7,391 bases of DNA, taken from Candidatus Falkowiibacteriota bacterium (GTDB taxonomy: Bacteria > Patescibacteriota > Patescibacteriia > Patescibacteriales > UBA12465). The notes below the pieces were generated by a model. The model was given only the letters and a program-made list of their open reading frames with translations, did no database searches and was not told the origin of the DNA. The stretch is from assembly GCA_903839955.1 (NCBI GenBank), contig CAIMEI010000105.1, positions 1 through 7,391 of the forward strand. Direction: 5' to 3'. The translations under genes and the position numbers were made by a program. Shown one piece after another: positions 1 through 5,629 of this stretch. The stretch's first letter is position 1; the number at the start of each line of letters is the position of its first letter.

Positions 1-2018
1 ATTTCCGGAAAATCTTCCAACAGCTTGGCCAAACGCAAAACCGCTTCCACAATCGCCGCCTTGTCAGCTGGCTGGGCGCCGCGCGCACCGCTCAAAACTT
101 TTTTAGCTTTCAAGGACTCCAGCATCACCAAAACATCTTCACTGGTCAGAGGGTTAATGCCAAAAACCACATCTTTCAAAATTTCCACGTAAATTCCGCC
201 CAGGCCGACCATAATCGTGGTGCCCAGCGAAGCATCTTTGACGCCGCCGAGAATCAGCTCCACGCCGGTGCCGACAATCAATTCTTCAATCAAAATTCCT
301 TCCAATTTGGCGTCCGGAAGATTAGCCGCTACGCGCGCCATGATTTGATCAAATTTTTCGCCCGCCTCTTCTGGCTTTACTCCCAAGGAAACGCCGCCGC
401 AATCACTTTTATGCAAAATATCCGGCGAAACAATCTTGAAAACCATTTTTACTCCCAATTGCCGAGCGATTTCAATCGCCTCCTCTCTATTTTTGGCGAC
501 TTGGCTTTTTAGAATTGGTAAACCGTAAGCCCCTAAAATTGCCAAGGCGTGCGCCTCTGGGAAAGATAAAACTCCATCAGCTCGCGCGGCGGCGAAAATT
601 TTCACCACGGCTTCGCGGTCAATGTCGGAAAATTCAACTACTTGGCCAGCCGGCTGTTTAGAATGTTCAAAAAATTTATTCAGCATGTCCAAAGCTTTCA
701 CTGCTTCTTCCGGAAAAGAGAAAACCGCCACGCCATTGTCTTTCAAAATTTCAATCCCGCTCTTCACTAACTCCTCGCCCATAAAGGCGGCGGCCACCGG
801 CTTGCCGAATTTGGCTTTCGCGGCAATCAGGGCTTGCGCCGTGGCATCGATTTCCGTCATGGACTGTGGGGTCAAAATCAACAGAACTGTATCCACGTTT
901 TTGTCGGCCATCACCGCCTCCAAGGCAGCTTGATAGCGATTGGCTTCGGCATCGCCCAGAAGATCAATTGGATTGTGCAGATTAGCCGCAGGCGGTAAGG
1001 CGGCTTGCAGGGCGGTAGTCGTTTCTGGCGACAAAACGGCTGGCACCAAGCCATCTTCCACCACGGCATCGATTGCCAAAACGCCCGGCCCGCCAGCGTT
1101 GGTCACGATGGCCAGGTTCTTGGCGGCTTTTATCGGGTTGGTGCTAAAAATTTTAATGTAATCAAAAAGCTCATTCACGGTTTCCGCGCGAATCACGCCG
1201 CTCTGACGAAAGAGCGCCTCATAAGCGGCGTCGTTGCCGGCCAAGGCGCCAGTGTGCGAGGCCGAAGCGCCGGCGCCCGCACCAGTGCGGCCGGATTTCA
1301 AGGCGATAATCGGTTTGGGATTGGCACCGCCGGTGATTTTTCTGATGGCCGCCATTAAAGGCTCCGAGTCGGCCAATTGCTCGACATACATCGCAATTAC
1401 TTTAGTGTCCTCATCGTTGGCCAAATATTCCAAAATCGCCGTTTCGTTAATGACCGCCTTATTGCCGACGCTCATGAATTTGGAAAAGCCGATGCCCATT
1501 TCTTTAGCGCAATCAATAATTGCCGTGCACAAAGCGCCGCTCTGGGAAATAAAAGCCACCGAACCGGCCGCCGGCATCACCGCCGCGAAAGAAGCGTTGA
1601 GATGGAAAGCCGGGTTCATGATGCCCAGGCAATTCGGGCCAATAAGAGCAATATTGTATTTTTCGCAAATCGCTTTGATCTGGTCTTCCAGTTCTGGGTG
1701 GCCCGCTTCCTTGAAACCGGCGGAAATAATAATCGCGCCGGGAATTCCCAAGGAGCCGCCTTCTTCCATAATCGCCGGCACAATTGCCGCCGGCACTACT
1801 ACAACCATCAGATCCACCGCTTCACCGATCGCCGACAGACTGGGGTAGCATTTCAAATCATAGAGCTCGGTCGCTTTCGGATTAACCGGGAAAATTTTGC
1901 CCGCAAATCCTTGGGTCGTTAAATTTTTGACCAGCTCGTTACCGATACTATCGCTCTTGGTGGAGGCGCCGACAATCGCCACGCTCCGGGGTTCAAAAAT
2001 GGCTGTTAAATTTTTCAT
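1..2018 (-). CDS. ADP-forming acetate-CoA ligase (acyl-CoA synthetase, NDP-forming), alpha-beta fusion, C-terminus cut by window edge
   Basis: Catalyses acyl-CoA (typically acetyl-CoA) + ADP + Pi = acid + CoA + ATP, a cytoplasmic substrate-level phosphorylation step in fermentation. The minus frame is open from ATG at 2018 for 672 codons and runs off the window. Related fusions are about 700 residues, so roughly 25-40 are missing. Domains: N-terminal Rossmann CoA-binding domain (about 5-133; VAIVGAS at 13-19, GPNCLG at 127-132); succinyl-CoA-ligase-like region (about 150-450) with the expected phosphorylated histidine H255 in SHTGALAG; then an ATP-grasp domain from about 470 with the second family histidine H536 in HKSDCGGV. 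Both histidines of the phosphate-relay mechanism are therefore present, and the enzyme looks functional. The start is the first ATG and sits directly before the conserved FEPRSVAIVG segment. No Shine-Dalgarno is visible. Substrate preference (acetate or branched/aryl acids) cannot be read from the sequence. Confidence 0.95.
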   Translation of the reverse strand, partial: MKNLTAIFEPRSVAIVGASTKSDSIGNELVKNLTTQGFAGKIFPVNPKATELYDLKCYPSLSAIGEAVDLMVVVVPAAIVPAIMEEGGSLGIPGAIIISAGFKEAGHPELEDQIKAICEKYNIALIGPNCLGIMNPAFHLNASFAAVMPAAGSVAFISQSGALCTAIIDCAKEMGIGFSKFMSVGNKAVINETAILEYLANDEDTKVIAMYVEQLADSEPLMAAIRKITGGANPKPIIALKSGRTGAGAGASASHTGALAGNDAAYEALFRQSGVIRAETVNELFDYIKIFSTNPIKAAKNLAIVTNAGGPGVLAIDAVVEDGLVPAVLSPETTTALQAALPPAANLHNPIDLLGDAEANRYQAALEAVMADKNVDTVLLILTPQSMTEIDATAQALIAAKAKFGKPVAAAFMGEELVKSGIEILKDNGVAVFSFPEEAVKALDMLNKFFEHSKQPAGQVVEFSDIDREAVVKIFAAARADGVLSFPEAHALAILGAYGLPILKSQVAKNREEAIEIARQLGVKMVFKIVSPDILHKSDCGGVSLGVKPEEAGEKFDQIMARVAANLPDAKLEGILIEELIVGTGVELILGGVKDASLGTTIMVGLGGIYVEILKDVVFGINPLTSEDVLVMLESLKAKKVLSGARGAQPADKAAIVEAVLRLAKLLEDFPE

Positions 2019-2053
2019 AATAATTTGCTAATTCTTAATTGAGGAATGCTTTA

Positions 2054-2059
2054 ATTATA
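2054..2059 (-). promoter_or_regulatory. Candidate -10 box for the acetate-CoA ligase gene
   Basis: Read on the minus strand this is a perfect TATAAT, which would start transcription near 2047 and give a leader of about 29 nt. The -35 position (about 2077-2082, TTCCCA) is poor, so the call rests on the -10 alone. Confidence 0.35.
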
Positions 2060-2090
2060 ATATATCAGCAAAGTTTTGGGAATTTTTTTC

Positions 2091-2154
2091 GCATTAGTTG
2101 GCAGCGTGGCGGCTTTAGCCGCCTTTACGCTGTTGACAAAAACCGAGCTAATGC
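2091..2154. repeat. Long interrupted inverted repeat (cruciform/hairpin) between tRNA-Arg and the ligase gene
   Basis: GCATTAG (2091-2097) pairs with CTAATGC (2148-2154). Inside it AGCGT (2103-2107) pairs with ACGCT (2127-2131), and a perfect GGCGGC/GCCGCC stem closes a TTTA loop (2108-2123). It lies just upstream of the ligase promoter candidate and overlaps the predicted terminator arm. It may be a structured 3' tail of the tRNA transcript or a remnant of a small repeat element. No function can be assigned. Confidence 0.6.
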
Positions 2155-2163
2155 CCGGCTTTT
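2138..2163 (-). terminator. Probable rho-independent terminator downstream of tRNA-Arg
   Basis: On the minus strand the stem AAAAGCCG/CGGTTTTT (one G-U pair) closes a 10-nt loop and runs into TTTTTGTC. It would end a transcript that started at the tRNA promoter, before the ligase gene. The same bases can instead form the arm of the larger inverted repeat at 2091-2154. Confidence 0.42.
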
Positions 2164-2185
2164 GGTTTTTTTGTAAACTCGGCCA

Positions 2186-2290
2186 CGCCGCATGCGAACA
2201 AGGCGAGTTATTTTGCGGCCGCGCCGCGTGCGAACGGAGTGAACTATTTTGCGGCTGCGCCGCGTGCGAAGTGAAACGAGCTTTACGCGG
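2186..2290. repeat. Three tandem ~36-bp hairpin-forming repeats immediately downstream of tRNA-Arg
   Basis: Units lie at 2186-2221, 2222-2257 and 2258-2290 (the last diverged and short). Each begins CGCCGC(A/G)TGCGAA. Units 1 and 2 differ at 8 of 36 positions, all transitions. Each unit folds: GCCGCA pairs with TGCGGC in unit 1, with a weakened equivalent in unit 2. In unit 3, CCGCGT/ACGCGG (minus-strand reading) starts at the base next to the tRNA 3' end. The block is GC-rich compared with its flanks. There are no spacers between units, so it is not a CRISPR array. Confidence 0.75.
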
Positions 2291-2362
2291 TGCCCCTATC
2301 CCGATTCGAACGGGGATTTCCGGCTTCGGAGGCCAGCGTTCTATCCATTAAACTATAGGGAC
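2291..2362 (-). tRNA. tRNA-Arg (anticodon CCG)
   Basis: A full 72-nt cloverleaf is visible on the minus strand. The acceptor is GTCCCTA/TAGGGGC (one G-U) with discriminator A; the D-arm is GTTT-AATGGATA-GAAC; the anticodon arm is CTGGC-CTCCGAA-GCCGG with anticodon CCG reading CGG; the variable loop is 4 nt (AAAT); the T-arm loop is TTCGAAT. The outer T-stem pair is a C/A mismatch. The 3' CCA is not encoded (the next bases are CCG), so a CCA-adding enzyme is needed. The gene stands alone, with its own promoter upstream and a probable terminator downstream. Confidence 0.95.
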
Positions 2363-2379
2363 CAGTGATTCGCCCTATT

Positions 2380-2407
2380 ATTATACTGCTTTGCTGGTCG
2401 CTAGCAA
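2380..2407 (-). promoter_or_regulatory. Sigma70-type promoter of tRNA-Arg
   Basis: On the minus strand TTGCTA (2402-2407) and TATAAT (2380-2385) are separated by 16 bp. Transcription would start near 2373, about 11 nt before the mature tRNA 5' end. Confidence 0.65.
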
Positions 2408-2415
2408 GGGCGTGC

Positions 2416-2439
2416 TGGCTAACTATTTAATATTAGCCA
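2416..2439. repeat. Inverted repeat between divergent promoters (possible operator)
   Basis: TGGCTAA (2416-2422) and TTAGCCA (2433-2439) form a perfect 7-bp inverted repeat with a 10-bp AT-rich centre. It sits between the leftward tRNA promoter and the rightward lipoprotein promoter. A dyad of this size and place could be a regulator site, but no regulator is encoded nearby. Confidence 0.4.
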
Positions 2440-2465
2440 AAAAATAGTCTAGTTTGCCCTCCTTC

Positions 2466-2494
2466 TTGACAAATACACAATCTTATGGTATAAT
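2466..2494 (+). promoter_or_regulatory. Near-consensus sigma70 promoter of the 2533 lipoprotein gene
   Basis: TTGACA (2466-2471), an exact 17-bp spacer and TATAAT (2489-2494), with TGG in front of the -10 giving an extended -10. It is the best promoter in the window. The start point should be near 2501, giving a leader of about 32 nt with no Shine-Dalgarno sequence. Confidence 0.85.
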
Positions 2495-2532
2495 ACTTGG
2501 ACGATTAATATTCATTAAAAAATACATATAGC

Positions 2533-3192
2533 ATGAAAAGATTAGCATTATTCGCCATCGTAGTTATGGCCGTTACGAGCAGTTGCAAGAAAGAAAAAGA
2601 TTGGAGCCCTTACGATGACTGCCAGGAACAAATTTGGTTAGCCGTCCCCAGCTACAATGCTGGATTGGACACGGTCTACGCTTTTGTCGGCAGATTAACA
2701 TCTGGCAATACGGTAGACCTCAAAGATCTAGCCGGAAATCAAATTTCCGTGATTAAGTCGTGGAAGGACTGGCAAACACCAGTCACCTACAGCGCCAGCA
2801 GTATGAACTACTGCAAGTCGTTCGTTCAGGTGCAATACAGGGGGAGAATTATCACTGCGATTAATGTTTCTCCGACTTGGGCTTCGGTTGCCGACGCTAA
2901 ATCTCTTGGCCAGTACAATCCACTGGTCGGAATATACTACGACCTTCGTAGTAATATTGTCTTCGAAGCTAGCACTAGACAGGATAATTTGTCTGGATTC
3001 ATCCAGCTAGACTCACTGAAGTGCGGGACGAGCACGACCATGTTCGGCAACAATCTCTTTGAGAGGTGCCTGCCGGGACAAGACCCCAAAGGTCCGCACG
3101 ATCTAGATGGTGTTGCTCAAGTAAAAAAAGATTCGCTTGGCTATTTGCTAATTAATGGCTATGGACAGGAGAGAATCCAAAAAATCCTCTAA
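2533..3192 (+). CDS. Putative lipoprotein of unknown function (219 aa)
   Basis: I do not recognise a domain. The N-terminus MKRLALFAIVVMAVTSSC has a short basic start, a hydrophobic stretch (about 4-15) and a lipobox-like VTSSC, so C18 is the likely lipidated residue, followed by the charged KKEKDW. A lipobox ending SSC followed by KKEK resembles Bacteroidota lipoproteins more than the LAGC type at 6972. The rest looks like a beta-rich secreted domain with four further cysteines (C30, C94, C164, C179) that could form two disulfides. The start is the only good ATG, 39 nt past the -10 box. The gene is a single unit: strong promoter before it, terminator after it. Alternative: a non-lipidated secreted protein. 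That it is a real gene is well supported by promoter, length and signal; the function is open. Confidence 0.8.
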   Translation: MKRLALFAIVVMAVTSSCKKEKDWSPYDDCQEQIWLAVPSYNAGLDTVYAFVGRLTSGNTVDLKDLAGNQISVIKSWKDWQTPVTYSASSMNYCKSFVQVQYRGRIITAINVSPTWASVADAKSLGQYNPLVGIYYDLRSNIVFEASTRQDNLSGFIQLDSLKCGTSTTMFGNNLFERCLPGQDPKGPHDLDGVAQVKKDSLGYLLINGYGQERIQKIL

Positions 3193-3210
3193 TAAAAAGA
3201 GGTTGAAATA

Positions 3211-3250
3211 AAAAAGGACTTACCAGTTAAACGGTAGGTCCTCTTTTTTT
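3211..3250 (+). terminator. Rho-independent terminator of the 2533 gene
   Basis: The 9-bp stem GGACTTACC/GGTAGGTCC (one G-U) has an 8-nt loop, a 5' A-run and a 3' CTTTTTTT tail. A smaller CCTCT/AGAGG hairpin (3186-3202) lies over the stop codon just before it. Confidence 0.88.
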
Positions 3251-3288
3251 CGCAATTAGTGACGCTGGTCGGTGTTGATTAAAATTAA

Positions 3289-3312
3289 TTTTTTCGCTCA
3301 GGTATTTTTGCC
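3289..3312. repeat. Dispersed intergenic element, copy left of the MliC-type gene
   Basis: TTTTTTCGCTC followed by AGGTATTTTTGCC. A close relative (TTTTTTCGCA followed by AGGTATTTTCGC) lies at 4318-4338 on the other side of the gene at 3388-4281. Shorter matches to the TTTTTTCGC core occur at 2084 and 3245. All are intergenic and in the same orientation. Confidence 0.5.
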
Positions 3313-3352
3313 AATGAAAATTCTATAAATATTAAATTTTAATTGGCAAAAA
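3305..3352. repeat. Inverted repeat downstream of the MliC-type gene
   Basis: TTTTTGCCAAT (3305-3315) is the exact complement of ATTGGCAAAAA (3342-3352), an 11-bp stem with an AT-rich, partly self-pairing centre. The T-run lies on the 5' side of the stem on both strands, so it is not a standard terminator. It may be a 3'-end stabilising hairpin for the convergent 3388-4281 transcript. Confidence 0.55.
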
Positions 3353-3387
3353 ACCAATTCGCTCAAAAATGAATTATAATCAACCCG

Positions 3388-4281
3388 CTATTTAATAAAT
3401 CGGAAACTCCGTGCTATCCCCTCCAAAATTGCCGCGACTTTGTCGTGATCAAATTTCTTGATTCCCTGGTCGGGGGAATAATTCTCAATATTGGTGGAAT
3501 GAATGGTGTATTCAACGGCATAACATTCCCCGTCTTCAAGGGTGCGGTAGCTGGTCGTTTCGTAATAGTTCCCCGCTCCGGCGTCGGCCAGATTTATTTT
3601 GGCAAATTGGCGGCCGCCAATCATTTCTTGGCTAGTGGTGCTTGCGCCTTGATCGGGTAAGAGGCAATTTTTCACCGCGTCGGAGTCAGCGCTTACTCCG
3701 ATCGTGAATTTGGCGCCGCCAAAATTGGTCTGGGGCAAAAATTCCCGAGGGATTTCCACGACGTTAAAAAGCAGACCCAAAGCACTGCTTTCCGCGCGCC
3801 AATCCTGCGAGTAGCCGAAATCACTGCCGTGCATCACAAATTGGCTGGGATAAGAAAAAGAAAAAGTGCCGGCAGCATTGGTGTAAATATTATTTTCCTG
3901 GTTGGCGACTTGATTGCCTGAAACGCAGTTGGTGTAGATCGCTTTGCTATTATTTTCCAAAGAGGCATTGTCGCCCTTGCTCAAAAAAATCATTTTATCT
4001 TTTTCGTAGCGGATGCCGGAGCCGGAAACGGTTTGTGGCAAATAAAATTTTTGACCGTTAGGAAGAACAAAATCGACCTGGCTGCTCTCGTATTGCGCCT
4101 GAAAGTTTCCCTCCTGACAATAATAAGTTATGAGCGGCGTGGTGCTCGTCGCTGAAGGGACGACAACCGAAGAAGTGGCGACCACCGAAACTTGATGGCG
4201 GGGCCAAAGATACCAATAAAAAATTCGGACGCCAAGCAGGGCGATGATAATAACGGCGACAATGATAATTTTTTTCTTCAT
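3388..4281 (-). CDS. Membrane-anchored protein with MliC-type lysozyme-inhibitor domain and a C-terminal PsbP-like domain (297 aa)
   Basis: MliC/PliC-family proteins block C-type lysozyme by inserting a loop into its active site. One N-terminal transmembrane segment (about 4-25, KKK before it) anchors the protein with the bulk outside; a Ser/Thr/Val linker follows (about 32-49). Residues about 51-120 match the MliC pattern: ITYYC at the start, SGSGIRY (86-92), IFLSKGDNASL, and a closing C119 that can bond to C55. S88 and K102 are 14 apart, like the Ser89/Lys103 pair I recall as lysozyme-contacting in Pseudomonas MliC. Residues about 130-297 form a second domain (NAAGTFSFSYPSQF opening, PsbP/Mog1-like by pattern) with C206 and C253. 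The gene is divergent from the S53 peptidase. A TATAAT only about 8 nt before the ATG predicts an almost leaderless mRNA. The domain call comes from pattern recognition, not a search. Confidence 0.78.
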   Translation of the reverse strand: MKKKIIIVAVIIIALLGVRIFYWYLWPRHQVSVVATSSVVVPSATSTTPLITYYCQEGNFQAQYESSQVDFVLPNGQKFYLPQTVSGSGIRYEKDKMIFLSKGDNASLENNSKAIYTNCVSGNQVANQENNIYTNAAGTFSFSYPSQFVMHGSDFGYSQDWRAESSALGLLFNVVEIPREFLPQTNFGGAKFTIGVSADSDAVKNCLLPDQGASTTSQEMIGGRQFAKINLADAGAGNYYETTSYRTLEDGECYAVEYTIHSTNIENYSPDQGIKKFDHDKVAAILEGIARSFRFIK

Positions 4282-4289
4282 ATCTTTGT

Positions 4290-4295
4290 ATTATA
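4290..4295 (-). promoter_or_regulatory. Extended -10 promoter of the MliC-type gene, near-leaderless
   Basis: Minus strand TGCTATAAT: a perfect -10 with the TGn extension. The -35 is weak (AGATAA region). Transcription would begin near 4283, only two or three bases before the ATG at 4281. Confidence 0.65.
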
Positions 4296-4317
4296 GCATG
4301 AAATTTGCTGAATTATC

Positions 4318-4350
4318 TTTTTTCGCAAGGTATTTTCGCTGGACGAAAAA
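4318..4350. repeat. Dispersed intergenic element, copy right of the MliC-type gene, with a small hairpin
   Basis: TTTTTTCGCAAGGTATTTTCGC resembles the element at 3289-3312. It continues into TTTTCG-CTGGA-CGAAAA, a perfect 6-bp stem. It sits between the two divergent promoters and just before the candidate peptidase -10 box. Confidence 0.5.
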
Positions 4351-4352
4351 AA

Positions 4353-4412
4353 TATAATTTAACAAATTTTTAGGGGCTGTTGGGCTTTATTTTAGGAAGG
4401 ACCGCTTATAAT
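4353..4412 (+). promoter_or_regulatory. Candidate -10 boxes for the S53 peptidase gene
   Basis: Two perfect TATAAT boxes lie upstream: 4353-4358 (leader about 78 nt) and 4407-4412 (leader about 24 nt, like the other genes here). Neither has a good -35. An AGGAAGG at 4394-4400 looks like a Shine-Dalgarno but has no start codon at the right distance. Confidence 0.4.
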
Positions 4413-4442
4413 CAGAAAAATAATAAGCTAAATTTTATTTTT

Positions 4443-5567
4443 ATGTTTACCACCAAAAATCACTGGCAATTTCTAGGATTATTAACCATGGTCGCCGGTT
4501 TGCTGTTTCCGCCACCCGCTCAAGCCGCCTATCATTTTGCCAATTTTCAGGGAAAGCCGCCGATTCATCAGCTGGACGAAGGCGGCGCCAAACCGCTCGG
4601 CTTGAGTCCGGATCAGATTAAAAAAGTTTATAATCTGCCCGCCACCGGCGGGCAAGGAGTAATTGCCATCATCACCGCTTATGATGACCAAAAAATCGAA
4701 AATGACCTAAATGTTTTTAGCAAAAAATTCGGTTTGCCCGAGTGCAGCAGCAAAAATGGCTGTTTCAAAAAACATGCTCTTGGCACAGCCAAGGCGCCAA
4801 GCAATTGGTCGCTAGAGACTTCCCTAGATGTTGAGTGGGCACACGCCATCGCTCCCAACGCCAAAATTATTTTAGTGAGTGCCAAGACGCCAAGCGGTGC
4901 TAATTTCCTCAAAGCGATTGACTATGCCCGCAAACAGCCGGGAGTCGTGGCCATTTCCATGAGCTGGGGCGGTGCGGAATTTTCCGAAGAAACCACTTTG
5001 GATGACTATTTCAAAAAGGCCGACGCCAAAATCACCTTTTTCGCCTCCAGCGGCGACAGCGGTAATGGCGTTAATTGGCCAGCGGCTTCACCCTACGTGG
5101 TGGCCGTTGGCGGCACTTCTTTGAGTTTAAATTCTAGCGGCACCCTGCAGACCGAAAGCGCCTGGTCGGGAAGCGGCGGCGGGATTAGCGCTTATGAGTC
5201 CGAACCGGATTGCCAGCGCAATTATTCTCTCAGCAAAGCCAGCAATCAACGGGCAGTTCCGGATGTTGCCTATGATGCCGATCCCAAATCTGGTTTTTCC
5301 GTTTACTATTCCGGCCTCAAAAACAAAGGGCCCTGGTTTGTGCTCGGCGGCACCAGCGCCGGCGCGCCGCAATGGGCGGCCATTAAGTCTTTGGGCTTAT
5401 CAGCGGATAACGCCAAATTCTATGCCGACAAAGCCAGCAGTCAAAACAGCAAATATTTCCGCGATATCAAAAGCGGCAATAACGGCGATTGCGGCTACTA
5501 CTGCGAGGCGCGCAAACACTACGATTACGTTACTGGTCTCGGCAGTCCGCTGACCGTGAATTTCTAG
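4443..5567 (+). CDS. Secreted S53 family (sedolisin/kumamolisin-type) serine-carboxyl peptidase (374 aa)
   Basis: An exported endopeptidase, usually active at low pH. The start chosen is ATG 4443: it gives a clean signal peptide (MFTTKNHWQ, hydrophobic 10-22, AQA-A cleavage after A28). An in-frame TTG at 4380 would add 21 residues and spoil it. The catalytic Glu/Asp pair is E125 and D129 (ETSLD), the oxyanion Asp is D205 (SSGDSG), and the nucleophile is S305 in GGTSAGAP. The Ca-site residues are D341 (RDI) and D361 just before TGLGSP (364-369). All family landmarks are present. Only about 45 residues separate the signal from the catalytic fold, so the long propeptide of classical sedolisins is absent. 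The opening (AYDD, FGLPEC, NGCFKK) resembles short secreted S53 enzymes that I recall from Actinobacteria. Extra cysteines suggest disulfides. Divergent from the lysozyme-inhibitor gene. Confidence 0.93.
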   Translation: MFTTKNHWQFLGLLTMVAGLLFPPPAQAAYHFANFQGKPPIHQLDEGGAKPLGLSPDQIKKVYNLPATGGQGVIAIITAYDDQKIENDLNVFSKKFGLPECSSKNGCFKKHALGTAKAPSNWSLETSLDVEWAHAIAPNAKIILVSAKTPSGANFLKAIDYARKQPGVVAISMSWGGAEFSEETTLDDYFKKADAKITFFASSGDSGNGVNWPAASPYVVAVGGTSLSLNSSGTLQTESAWSGSGGGISAYESEPDCQRNYSLSKASNQRAVPDVAYDADPKSGFSVYYSGLKNKGPWFVLGGTSAGAPQWAAIKSLGLSADNAKFYADKASSQNSKYFRDIKSGNNGDCGYYCEARKHYDYVTGLGSPLTVNF

Positions 5568-5579
5568 AAATTGCCCAGC

Positions 5580-5611
5580 AAAAAAGGTCTCAAATTATGA
5601 GGCCTTTTTTT
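5580..5611. terminator. Bidirectional rho-independent terminator between convergent genes
   Basis: The 12-bp stem AAAAAAGGTCTC/GAGGCCTTTTTT (one T-G) has a 7-nt loop and T-runs on both strands. It ends the peptidase transcript, just past its TAG stop, and serves the convergent minus gene that stops at 5630. Confidence 0.88.
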
Positions 5612-5629
5612 GAACTAAACTAATAAAAT

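Noticed and set aside
622..1922. Several plus-strand open frames of 73-204 codons
   Set aside because: They lie antisense to the well-conserved ligase gene, show no known motifs and have no promoter. They are frame shadows of a GC-richer gene.
2186..2290. CRISPR array, since the unit is 36 bp
   Set aside because: Units are contiguous with no spacers, are diverged from each other, and no cas gene is present.
2076..2351. Plus-strand frame of 91 codons with Cys/Glu repeats
   Set aside because: It is made by translating the hairpin repeats and then the antisense of tRNA-Arg. It has no promoter or real start signal.
4380..4442. TTG start at 4380 for the peptidase
   Set aside because: It adds 21 polar residues in front of a clean signal peptide. 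ATG 4443 fits the signal and a short leader from the 4407 box.
4482..5553. Minus- and plus-strand frames of 69-119 codons inside the peptidase gene
   Set aside because: Overlapping shadows of a gene whose active-site motifs are complete in one frame.
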